Positions 26,338 to 35,022 of a stretch of DNA of 64,000 nt are shown here, piece by piece; the first letter of the stretch is position 1; each line of letters begins with the position of its first letter. Location of the stretch: NCBI GenBank assembly GCA_041640815.1, contig JBEPZO010000004.1, forward strand, positions 7,255 through 71,254, in the 5' to 3' direction. The stretch comes from JANWZL01 sp041640815 (lineage in GTDB: Bacteria; Pseudomonadota; Gammaproteobacteria; Burkholderiales; Thiobacillaceae). The translations under genes were made by a program, and so were the position numbers. The notes beneath the pieces are model-generated. The model was given only the letters and a program-made list of their open reading frames with translations, did not search any database and had not been told where the DNA came from.

Positions 26338-28032
26338 GTGTACGCCTTGCTCCGCACCTACTGGCCCGAATACCGGCATTACCGCGGCAAGCTCCTGCTC
26401 GCCGTGGCTGCCATGCTCGTCGTGGCCGGCGCCACGGCGGCCATCGCCTGGCTGATGAAACCGCTCCTAGACGAGGTGCTCCTTCAGAAGGACACCACCC
26501 TGCTCTACCTGCTGCCCATCTTCGTCATCCTCGCCTATCTGGCCAAGGGTTTGGGCGGTTACGCCCAGATCTATGCCATGAACCACATCGGCCAGGACAT
26601 CGTGCGTAAGGTGCGCGACCGCCTGCTCAGTCACATGCTGCACCTGGATCTCGCCTTCTTTCACCGCCACCATTCGGGCGAGCTCATCAGCCGCGTCACC
26701 AACGACATCAGCCGCATCCAGAACGCGGTCTCCACTGGCCTGGCCACCCTGTTGCGCGAGACCCTCACCGCCATCGCCCTGATCGCGGTGGTCATCTATC
26801 AAAGCCCAAGTCTGGCGTTCTTCACCCTGGTAGTAATCCCAGCCGCCTATGTGCCGGTGGACCGACTGTCGCGGCGCTTGAAACGCATCGCCCACGCCGC
26901 GCAGGCCAGCAGCGCCGAGCTGACCGCTAGCCTCTCAGAGATGTTCGCCAATGTGGAGGCGATCAAGGCCTACCACACCGAGCAGTTCGAGGCACGCCGC
27001 TTCGCTGAGGTCAACCGCCGCTTCTTCGGCGTCAGCATGAAGGCGGTGCGCACGCAGGCGATGGTGGTGCCGGTGATGGAGCTGTTCGCCTCTTTTTCCG
27101 CCGCGGCAGTGATCTATATCGGCGGCAGGCAGGTGGTCGAGGGCAGTCTCAGCGTCGGCGCCCTGTTCTCGTTCATGGCAGCGCTGTTGATGGCGGTGGA
27201 CCCGATCCGGCGGCTGTCGCAGGCCTATACCCAATTCCAGGATGCCATCGCCGCGCAGGAGCGCATCGAGGCCATGCTGCGGCTAGCGCCGGAGGTCAAG
27301 AGCGGTGATGAGGAGTTGTCGAGGGTCGATGAGCTGCGCCTAGAGCGGGTGAGCCTCGCCTATGACGGGCAGCTTGCCTTGCGGGAGGTGAGCCTCAGCG
27401 CCCGGCGGGGCGAGATCATCGCCCTCGTGGGGGCAAGCGGGGGCGGCAAGAGCTCGGTGGCGAGTCTGTTGCTGCGCTTTTACGACGCGAGCGCTGGCCG
27501 GGTGAGCCTGAACGGGCAAGACATCCGCATCTATTCCCTCGCCTCGGTGCGCCGCCGCCTGGCGCTGGTCACGCAACGCGTGCACATCTTCAACGATACC
27601 ATCGCCGCCAACGTGGCCTATGGTGCGCAGGTGGACGAAGCGCGTGTCATCGCCGCCTTGACCAAGGCCAACCTGTGGGAATTCGTGCGCACGCTACCAG
27701 AAGGGATGCATACCCGGCTCAACGAGGGGGGGACCAACCTCTCGGGGGGACAGCGCCAGCGCATCGCGATCGCCCGCGCCCTCTACCGCGAGCCGGACGT
27801 GCTGATCCTGGACGAGGCGACCAGTGCCCTGGACAACGCCTCCGAGGCGGCCATACTCGACACCCTGCGTGCCCTGGCGCCAGGGCTCATCACCCTGATC
27901 ATCGCCCATCGCCTGAAGAGCGTCGAGATCGCCGACCGCATCTATCTGCTCCAGGATGGGCGCGTGCTGTGTCAGGGAACGAAGGCCGAGCTGATGCACA
28001 GCTGCCCGCATTTCCAGGAGCTTTATCGATGA
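26338..28032 (+). CDS. ABC exporter, MsbA-like half-transporter
   Basis: A 564-residue fused membrane/ATPase protein starting at GTG 26338. Six helices span about 1-300. The ATPase has Walker A GASGGGKSS (about 366), signature LSGGQRQR (about 466), Walker B VLILDEATSALD and the H-loop in IAHR. MsbA flips lipid A core and related proteins export lipids or peptides. The start overlaps nothing upstream. The stop overlaps the phosphatase ATG (ATGA at 28029), so the two are translated together. Whether it is the lipid A flippase is not settled by sequence alone. Confidence 0.88.
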   Translation: MYALLRTYWPEYRHYRGKLLLAVAAMLVVAGATAAIAWLMKPLLDEVLLQKDTTLLYLLPIFVILAYLAKGLGGYAQIYAMNHIGQDIVRKVRDRLLSHMLHLDLAFFHRHHSGELISRVTNDISRIQNAVSTGLATLLRETLTAIALIAVVIYQSPSLAFFTLVVIPAAYVPVDRLSRRLKRIAHAAQASSAELTASLSEMFANVEAIKAYHTEQFEARRFAEVNRRFFGVSMKAVRTQAMVVPVMELFASFSAAAVIYIGGRQVVEGSLSVGALFSFMAALLMAVDPIRRLSQAYTQFQDAIAAQERIEAMLRLAPEVKSGDEELSRVDELRLERVSLAYDGQLALREVSLSARRGEIIALVGASGGGKSSVASLLLRFYDASAGRVSLNGQDIRIYSLASVRRRLALVTQRVHIFNDTIAANVAYGAQVDEARVIAALTKANLWEFVRTLPEGMHTRLNEGGTNLSGGQRQRIAIARALYREPDVLILDEATSALDNASEAAILDTLRALAPGLITLIIAHRLKSVEIADRIYLLQDGRVLCQGTKAELMHSCPHFQELYR

Positions 28033-28697
28033 AGTTCAACCTTCAGACGCCGTGGGGACGTGCCTATGCCTGGCTTTATGCCATGCTGGTGGAGCACAAC
28101 TTCACTAACATCTTTCGCCTCAACTTCCACCGCCTCTCCGACGAGGCCTACCGTTCCTCACAGCCGACGATGTGGCAGCTCAGGCGCATCGTGCGCAAAT
28201 ACGGCATCAAGACCATCCTCAACCTCAAGGGCGCCAATCCCGATTCGGCCTACTGGCACTTTGAACGCGAGCAGTGCGCAAAGCTTGGAGTGAAACTCGT
28301 CGATATCAGCATCGCCTCGCGCAGCATCCCCACGCTCGAGCGGCTCAAACGCGCCAAGGAGGTGTTCGAGACCGTCGAATATCCCATCTGGATGCATTGC
28401 AAGGCGGGGGCCGACCGGGCCGGGATCTATGCCACGCTCTACCAGTATTTCCGGCAGGGCATCCCGTTGGAGCAGACCGACCAGTTGCGGCTGTGGCCCT
28501 ATGGCCATATCCGCCATTCCAAGGCGGGCAAGTTCGACCACCTGATCAAGCTCTACGCCGAGTATCGCAAGGATCACCCCGAGGTGGGGCTGCTGGAATG
28601 GGCGGAAAAAGTTGCCGATCTCGAGCGAATTGATCGTGAATTCAAGCCAAAGGGAATAGCAAACTTCATTAACGATTATTTGCTAAGAAGAGAGTGA
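28029..28697 (+). CDS. CX5R phosphatase, dual-specificity/PTP-like
   Basis: A 222-residue protein with the catalytic loop MHCKAGADRAG (about 121-131), a perfect HCX5R site, and an upstream Ser-Gln motif (YRSSQPT, about 41-47) common in small DSP-like enzymes. The N-terminal 30 residues are aromatic and may lie on the membrane. Related proteins dephosphorylate proteins, inositol phosphates or lipid-linked phosphates. Translational coupling to an MsbA-like flippase suggests an envelope lipid or glycan phosphate as substrate; this is inference. Confidence 0.82.
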   Translation: MKFNLQTPWGRAYAWLYAMLVEHNFTNIFRLNFHRLSDEAYRSSQPTMWQLRRIVRKYGIKTILNLKGANPDSAYWHFEREQCAKLGVKLVDISIASRSIPTLERLKRAKEVFETVEYPIWMHCKAGADRAGIYATLYQYFRQGIPLEQTDQLRLWPYGHIRHSKAGKFDHLIKLYAEYRKDHPEVGLLEWAEKVADLERIDREFKPKGIANFINDYLLRRE

Positions 28698-28957
28698 TAC
28701 CGCATGGGATTTGAAAGCGGCCTGCCGAGACAGCAAGAGGAATGGGCTGGCGGAATAGTTAACAATGTATGGTGGTAAATCACAAGATATGACGATGAAG
28801 CAGGAGTGCAGAATTAAATTCAAGGCTAAAGCGTACGTCGATGCTATGGAGTGTACCTCGGGCTGGGTATATCAGATATGGTTAAGTCGGTTGTGCAGCG
28901 GTTAACAAGTCGAACCAGCACAAGAGCCGGAAAAGTAATAACATGATAAGACAGGAA

Positions 28958-29581
28958 TCAAGGCTGTGGCTGAGCAACTGACATCATGCTAACTAAGGTC
29001 GGATCAAAATTATACAACTCGAGTTCGAGCTGCGCCTGAAGGCCATTCGACAAGTCAGTGCTTTCATGGATCGAAAACAATAAGTGTTTGATAACCAGGG
29101 GGGTGCGAGCAGCTTGGCGGAAACGCTTAATCCAAGCCAGTACTTCCGTCTCAACCACGCCATAGAACGAGACACGCAGCCGATGACGCTGTAGACCTGG
29201 ATAACCAACAACTGATTCTTCTCGTTCGAGAGAAATGGTGGGGTCAGACATGCCGCTGCTCAGTTTGATATTTAGCGCGGTATCCATCCATTCGGCGCGA
29301 CGAGCCTTACCGATAAGACTGTTGGCTTTAGCATACTCGAGAGCAGGGAGAGAGCCTTTAAAGTTTGCATATCTTTCCTGCAAAGAGGAATACTCTTGAG
29401 ATACGCTATCATATTCGTTTTTAATGGTGATGAGCTGAGCATTAGCGGACAAGATAAGCTGGTCAGTAAGCACTTTAAGTACCATACTGATCAGCAGTAT
29501 GCTGATAAAGAGGTACAATTTAATTCTCTTCTGTGCGTAGAGATGTGTAAAAATAGTACGAACCGCTGTTAAATCAAGCAT
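28958..29581 (-). CDS. PilO/MshJ-like inner-membrane assembly protein
   Basis: A 207-residue protein with a short cytoplasmic start, one helix (about 22-40), a coiled-coil (about 45-85) and a periplasmic domain. This is the PilO/MshJ layout. It is the last gene of the minus-strand pilus operon and starts three bases after the preceding gene's stop. Sequence conservation is low and the call rests on architecture and neighbours. Confidence 0.7.
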   Translation of the reverse strand: MLDLTAVRTIFTHLYAQKRIKLYLFISILLISMVLKVLTDQLILSANAQLITIKNEYDSVSQEYSSLQERYANFKGSLPALEYAKANSLIGKARRAEWMDTALNIKLSSGMSDPTISLEREESVVGYPGLQRHRLRVSFYGVVETEVLAWIKRFRQAARTPLVIKHLLFSIHESTDLSNGLQAQLELELYNFDPTLVSMMSVAQPQP

Positions 29582-29584
29582 ATA

Positions 29585-30967
29585 CTAGTCTGTCATTTTC
29601 AGGCAAAAGCGTAAAGGCTGCAGATGATCCGTCAAGCCGCGCTCACTGGAGAGTGCAAGGCCTTTGCGTCCTTGCGTTTCATCGATGATCAGCTGGCTAT
29701 TCACGACAGTGCTGAGCTGAGTATGTGCATGGTCGTAAAAATCCATTAGAGACTTGATGCTTAGACCAGACTTTGGGATAAGTACGATGTCGATCTGGCG
29801 TTGAAATTTTGTAGGATGGGGCAAGTTATCCGATTGGCGTCCATCGAGATTGGCTAGCGGGTCGTCCTGACTAGAGCTAACAGGTAACTGATGTAGATCT
29901 GCCTGCTCATGGCAGACTTTGCTACCCGCTAAACTCCACGAAATCGAACTAACCAGGGCATAGTTTCGGAGAAACTCGAGTTTACCGGATAAGCGATTAA
30001 AATCGTCGACTGGATCAGGAGCGGGTTGAAGGATGTTCTCTACAACTCTGCCGATTTCAACGAGCAGGTCATAAGTATACTCTCCAGATCTGATGTTTTC
30101 TTTGAGTGAGCTGATACTGCGACGCACTTCAGAAATGCGTGAAGCAACCTGGCTGACTTCAAGCTTGCGCTCATTCCAGCTTTTAATCCAAAAGCTCAAA
30201 TAGACTGTAGACCATAAAAAAACTGCAAGGGTCAAGAAGAGCAAACCTGTATCTAAGCGATTGATATAGTAAGAAAGTTTTAATTCTAGTGGTGCCAAAT
30301 TTATTCTTGGCCGAATGGAAAACAACAACTCGTTTTCTTCGAATGATGACGAGTTAAGTAAATAAACGACAGGACGTGTAGAAACTGACGCTATTTTTCG
30401 GTTGATAAGATATTGCCATGTCACCTCGATCTCGTGCTGTAATTTAGCATCCTCGGCGGCGCTGAGTCGTAAGTAACGAGTCAAGATAGGCAAGCGACGA
30501 TTGATTGCTATCAAACGAATATGTTCGCCGCTCCTGTATAAGAGGATATAAACGTCATCTTTATACTTTTTCTTGGCATATGCCCAGAGCAAAGCGGTGC
30601 TCGTCGATAGACCTTCTACAATTAAGTGGTGAGACTTAATGATATCGAGTACGGGTGTAATACGATCGTTAGCCCCCAAAGCAAACAAAGCCACATTACC
30701 CGCACCATATATGGGTGGGCCGAGCCAAACATAGGATTTATAAATGGTGTCAGGATAAGCCGCGTCGATCTTTCTCTTCAACAGCTTATTACGATCATGC
30801 CAAAGTAGCGCTGGTATTGAATCGGCTTGACAGGCTTCATCAGATAAATTTGTGATCAGCCATACATATTTTGTAGATAATTTGTCAGGGTCGGTCTTAA
30901 TCCATTTCCCTTTTTTTCTTTGCCAGAATGAAATATTGTCTTCCTCAATGTATATAAAACTTAACAT
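29585..30967 (-). CDS. MshI/GspL-like protein, PilM-PilN-type fusion
   Basis: A 460-residue protein. Residues 1-215 are soluble and resemble the actin-like cytoplasmic part of GspL/PilM (for example VALFALGANDRI). A helix at about 236-262 follows, then a coiled-coil and a PilN-like periplasmic domain with an insertion rich in Ser/Asp/Gln. Canonical PilM and PilN are separate proteins, while MshI/GspL unite them. Base composition is AT-rich compared with the flanking housekeeping genes. It should couple the cytoplasmic ATPase to the periplasmic ring. Confidence 0.68.
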   Translation of the reverse strand: MLSFIYIEEDNISFWQRKKGKWIKTDPDKLSTKYVWLITNLSDEACQADSIPALLWHDRNKLLKRKIDAAYPDTIYKSYVWLGPPIYGAGNVALFALGANDRITPVLDIIKSHHLIVEGLSTSTALLWAYAKKKYKDDVYILLYRSGEHIRLIAINRRLPILTRYLRLSAAEDAKLQHEIEVTWQYLINRKIASVSTRPVVYLLNSSSFEENELLFSIRPRINLAPLELKLSYYINRLDTGLLFLTLAVFLWSTVYLSFWIKSWNERKLEVSQVASRISEVRRSISSLKENIRSGEYTYDLLVEIGRVVENILQPAPDPVDDFNRLSGKLEFLRNYALVSSISWSLAGSKVCHEQADLHQLPVSSSQDDPLANLDGRQSDNLPHPTKFQRQIDIVLIPKSGLSIKSLMDFYDHAHTQLSTVVNSQLIIDETQGRKGLALSSERGLTDHLQPLRFCLKMTD

Positions 30968-30974
30968 CTGATCT

Positions 30975-32180
30975 CTACATTTTCATCATGGATAGAACAT
31001 CATATACAGGACCGATTACAGAAAGCGCAATCCAGCCGAGAAGCAAACCTAAAAACAATGTCATCATCGGCTCGATTGTGGAGTGAATGCGATCAATGCT
31101 GTCATCAATGTCGCGCAAATAAAAATAGCTGATGTTTTTAAAGCTTTCGTCCAGATTCCCGGATTCCTCGCCGATTCGTATCATTCGAACTACGATAGGC
31201 GGGAAAATGTCCTCATAACTGAATGCCTGGGAAATGGTTAAACCGCTCGCCAATCTTGCATGCGTGTTTTCTAGAGCGCGGGATAAGGCTGAGTTCGAAA
31301 CTAATTGTGTTGACTGTGCTAATGCCTCGAATATGGGGATGCCCGAGCGATACATAAGTGCTAAAGTGTCAACAATGCGCGCAATGTATAATTTTTTCAG
31401 TATTCCGCCTATTATCGGCGCGTTGAGAATCAGCTTGTCGATGTTATATTTCACGCTCGTGGAGAGTTTCGTCAAGAGCGAAGTGGCGGTGAGAGTCACG
31501 AATATGAATAGCGTGGCAGTCCACCACCAATTCTTTACAAAATCAGAAGTCATGATCAGCAGACGCGTTTGAAGTGGTAGACTTGTTCCGGTGGATTTGA
31601 TGAACTCCACGATTTGTGGCACAATATAGCTTAATAGAAAGGTCGCAGTGCCAAGGATTGTCACAAGAGCAAATGCTGGATAGATCAATGCCTTTTTCGC
31701 TCTACGAGCAAGGTCGTCGCGCCATTTCAGAGATGTGACAATATCGTGCAGGATCTCTACAAGAGAACCGCTCCTTTCGCCGGTGTCTATAAGTTTAACA
31801 AGTTCTCTATTGAATTGCTGTGTTGAATTTATCGCCTGTGATAAAGAGCTTCCATTGTTGATTTCGTCTGCAATCATGACGGCGAGCTCTTTGAGGGTTG
31901 TGTGCCGAGATGATTCAGACATGTCATGCAAAATATCGATGATTGGCAAGCCTGCCTTCAGCAGCATTTCCAGATAATAAAAAAAATCAATTTGTTCTCG
32001 GATAGATAGTTTTCTAGAAAACTTAAGCTGATGTGATGGTTTTACTTGTGCGGCAGTAAGGAGAGTCAAGCCTGCGCCTTCGAGCGTTTTGGAGAGGTCC
32101 AACTCGTTTAAGGCATTACATATGCCTTTTCTTATATGGCCAAACTGGTCAATGGCTTTGTAGCGATATAGCGTGCTCAT
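30975..32180 (-). CDS. Type II secretion/type IV pilus platform protein, GspF/PilC/MshG family
   Basis: A 401-residue membrane protein with duplicated T2SSF domains (about 60-180 and 265-390) and three helices. It has the typical RIGEESGNLDESFKNIS motif (about 342-358) and DTGERSGSLVEIL (about 131-143). It overlaps the ATPase gene by four bases. The protein anchors the motor ATPase and drives pilin extrusion. Confidence 0.92.
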   Translation of the reverse strand: MSTLYRYKAIDQFGHIRKGICNALNELDLSKTLEGAGLTLLTAAQVKPSHQLKFSRKLSIREQIDFFYYLEMLLKAGLPIIDILHDMSESSRHTTLKELAVMIADEINNGSSLSQAINSTQQFNRELVKLIDTGERSGSLVEILHDIVTSLKWRDDLARRAKKALIYPAFALVTILGTATFLLSYIVPQIVEFIKSTGTSLPLQTRLLIMTSDFVKNWWWTATLFIFVTLTATSLLTKLSTSVKYNIDKLILNAPIIGGILKKLYIARIVDTLALMYRSGIPIFEALAQSTQLVSNSALSRALENTHARLASGLTISQAFSYEDIFPPIVVRMIRIGEESGNLDESFKNISYFYLRDIDDSIDRIHSTIEPMMTLFLGLLLGWIALSVIGPVYDVLSMMKM

Positions 32181-33877
32181 GCTGAAGCGACTTTTTGTTG
32201 TAGTTCTGTTAGGTTAACGACTCTTTTCAGTTCATCAAGGGTTGTAGTGCCATCGGCGACAAGTTTAAGGCCTGAATAGGCCATGGGTGTAAATCCGTGT
32301 TTTTCAGCCTCTCGTTCAATTTCTGTAATTTTCGCGCCCGACAGAATCATGTCATCGATCTCTTGGGTGCAGAAGACGATTTCCATTACTACAGTACGTC
32401 CTTTATAGCCAGTATTTTTGCATAAAGGACAGCCAGAGGGTTCATACACAACATCAACGTCACGCTTGATCAATCTAAACAGAGCTTGTTCTTCTCTATT
32501 TGCCGGGCGTGGTTTAGCGCACCGACATAGTTTTCGGACGAGTCGCTGGCCAAGAATACCAATGATATTCCCTGCCATTATGTCATGACTAAGACCTAGG
32601 TTGGTTAGTCGCGGTAGTGCGCGCAAGGCTGAATTTGTATGTAGTGTAGATAACACCATATGTCCGGTCATGGCTGCACGAAAAGCCATTGCAGCAGAAT
32701 CAGGATCTCTGATTTCTCCTAGCATGATGATGTCAGGATCCTGCCGCAAGAGTGAACGAATACCGGATGAGAAATCGATTTTGGACGCTTGTCCAATCTG
32801 TGTTTGCCGTACTAGTCCAATTGCATACTCGACTGGATCTTCGAGCGTCATGATGTTCACGCCATCATGATTAAGATGGTTCAACATCGCATAAAGCGTT
32901 GTAGTCTTGCCTGAACCAGTAGGCCCAGTAACGAGTAATAATCCCTCCGGTCTTTGCAACATGAGTTTGAGCAGACTGAGCTGTGAGCTTTCGAGGCCGA
33001 GGGCGTCTAGTGATATGATTGCCCTCTTTTTATCCAGCACGCGGAGGACAAAGTTTTCCCCATGTATTGTAGGTTGTGTGGAACAGCGGAAGTCTATTAG
33101 CCGACCTGCAACGGGTAAAGTAATTCTTCCATCCTGAGGTGCCCTCATTTCGGCAATATCCATCCCGGACATGATCTTAAGCCGAGTACAAAGAGGCGGC
33201 CAGAAGTTAAGATGAAGTAGACGAATAGTGTGTAGCACGCCATCGATGCGATATCTTATGCGAAGTTGGTGGGCTTCTGGCTCAAAGTGGATATCTGAGG
33301 CATCGTTCAATACGGCATCGGCTAAGAGTAGATCAGCGAGACGTACGACAGGATGCTTATAATCTTCTAAAGAACTAGTTAGCGTTACTAGGTCAATACT
33401 CCCAGTCTCGAGCTCATGCAGGATATTGTCGATATTGAGCTCATGTCCATAACTACGATTGATCGCTTCAGATATTTCATCTTTCGACGCCAACCGAAAT
33501 TCTGTCAGTACTTTACCAGCAAGATGACGTCGAATTAGGTCAATTGCAACCACATCATAGATATCAGATATTGCAATCAGCAGGATATTATCCTCTTCGT
33601 CGTATGCAACAGGGAAAGCGTTTGCACGTATCGCGATGTGTTTTGGAAGCAATGCTAACGCCTGGGGAATAGGTATAATACCTTTTAAATCTATCCATTC
33701 TACACCTCTTGCAGTGGCAAGATGTTTCGTAATTGCATCATGGCTAGCAAAACCTAGCCGTACAATGATCTCCCCTAGGCGTTCGCCACTGGAACGCTGC
33801 TCCCGTAAAGCAATCTGGAGCTGGTCTTGGGTGATTACACCAGATGATACTAATAATTCTCCCAAACGTGCGCTCAT
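32177..33877 (-). CDS. Secretion/pilus motor ATPase, GspE/PilB/MshE family
   Basis: A 566-residue assembly ATPase. The order is: N-terminal MshEN domain (about 1-150, LGELLVSSGVI and LGEIIVRLGF), Walker A GPTGSGKTT (about 318-326), Asp box, Walker B IIMLGEIRDPDSAA, His box (STLHTNSA), and a Cys motif with LCRCAKP and CPLCKNTGYKGR (about 458-495) that binds zinc in relatives. MshEN domains bind cyclic-di-GMP in several MshE proteins; the RLG-type motifs here make that possible. It overlaps both neighbours by four bases. Confidence 0.94.
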   Translation of the reverse strand: MSARLGELLVSSGVITQDQLQIALREQRSSGERLGEIIVRLGFASHDAITKHLATARGVEWIDLKGIIPIPQALALLPKHIAIRANAFPVAYDEEDNILLIAISDIYDVVAIDLIRRHLAGKVLTEFRLASKDEISEAINRSYGHELNIDNILHELETGSIDLVTLTSSLEDYKHPVVRLADLLLADAVLNDASDIHFEPEAHQLRIRYRIDGVLHTIRLLHLNFWPPLCTRLKIMSGMDIAEMRAPQDGRITLPVAGRLIDFRCSTQPTIHGENFVLRVLDKKRAIISLDALGLESSQLSLLKLMLQRPEGLLLVTGPTGSGKTTTLYAMLNHLNHDGVNIMTLEDPVEYAIGLVRQTQIGQASKIDFSSGIRSLLRQDPDIIMLGEIRDPDSAAMAFRAAMTGHMVLSTLHTNSALRALPRLTNLGLSHDIMAGNIIGILGQRLVRKLCRCAKPRPANREEQALFRLIKRDVDVVYEPSGCPLCKNTGYKGRTVVMEIVFCTQEIDDMILSGAKITEIEREAEKHGFTPMAYSGLKLVADGTTTLDELKRVVNLTELQQKVASA

Positions 33878-34995
33878 TGCAACTCTAACATCTGGTTGAG
33901 GATATGTGTGCGATGCCAGGCTAGGTCTCGATCAAAGCCAATCGCTGCTTTATCCATATCCTGAGATAGCCTTAAAGCTTCTCTATAAAAAAGCATAGCT
34001 TCTCGGTATCTGCCTTGCTTTTCCAAAGCTACAGCACGGTTATAAATGTGTTCCGCTTTATTTGGCTCTAAATTCGCTGCTTGAGCGAATGCGTAATCAG
34101 CCTCACGCCACAAACTACGATGGAACTTCGCAATACCAAGTGCTGACCATAGCATAGCGTGATTTGGATTTTGTTGCAAAGCAACTACCAGACGGCTCTC
34201 CCAGCCTAATGGATCTGCGGGGGCGCGAATTAAGGCTAGCCCTGCAATTGCATCTGGGTGGTAGGGGTTCAGCTCAAGTATACGCTCATAATAATTCGCG
34301 GCATCAGCGGTCTGTTTGCTTTGCATTGAGACAGCAGCTAGGCCTAGTAGTACATTGATATCGTTTCTGTTCTCTTTGTACGCCGAGCGGAAGATTTCAG
34401 CAGCAGTGTCTAATTTTCCACTTTGCAGTGCATGCCATCCATCTTCGACTGGCGACTGGTATGACTTGTTAATGACAGGTTGCCTTTCATTATCGTCCGT
34501 TGTTGCGCCTTGAAAATCGTTTGCATTATTTTGGAGTGAGGCGGTTTTCTTCGCATGATTGTGTTCACCGCTCATTCGGTTGCTGATTTGTGTTTCGTTG
34601 CTCTTCATTAAACGAGATGCTTTTGTTTTGTATGCTTCTTGGTTTGTCTGCATTTTTGAGCTGGGTTGGGTGTAATCGTCATCTGTCGTATTCACAGAAT
34701 CTGTCTTTCCAAGCTTGTATTCTGCTTGCTTAGACTCATTATATTTGAGATTATTGATTCGTGATGAGCGATTGTTATTATTATCATTCATCTTGTGATG
34801 CATCAAGTTATAGATGGATAAAAGGTAATCGCTTTTGATTATGGCGAATAGTGCCATCCCGATAAAAATGATGGCGATGAGACCAACGCGTAGCCATCTT
34901 GAGTGTGATTGGTGACTTGGTGAATATTGTGCTGCTATTTGATGACGTGTCTTATGCGCTTCGATTTTATTTAATGCTTCTATAAGCAAGCTCAT
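33874..34995 (-). CDS. TPR protein, MshN-like
   Basis: A 373-residue protein beginning MSLLIEALNKIEAHK, the usual start of MshN-like proteins. One helix (about 36-55) is followed by a low-complexity Asn/Ser/Lys linker (about 65-165) and TPR repeats (about 185-350). It overlaps the ATPase gene by four bases. MshN-like proteins are thought to link the inner-membrane complex to the secretin; the precise role is unknown. Confidence 0.8.
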   Translation of the reverse strand: MSLLIEALNKIEAHKTRHQIAAQYSPSHQSHSRWLRVGLIAIIFIGMALFAIIKSDYLLSIYNLMHHKMNDNNNNRSSRINNLKYNESKQAEYKLGKTDSVNTTDDDYTQPSSKMQTNQEAYKTKASRLMKSNETQISNRMSGEHNHAKKTASLQNNANDFQGATTDDNERQPVINKSYQSPVEDGWHALQSGKLDTAAEIFRSAYKENRNDINVLLGLAAVSMQSKQTADAANYYERILELNPYHPDAIAGLALIRAPADPLGWESRLVVALQQNPNHAMLWSALGIAKFHRSLWREADYAFAQAANLEPNKAEHIYNRAVALEKQGRYREAMLFYREALRLSQDMDKAAIGFDRDLAWHRTHILNQMLELQ

Positions 34996-35022
34996 GTGAC
35001 ACCACTGTTCGGTTTCCGAATT

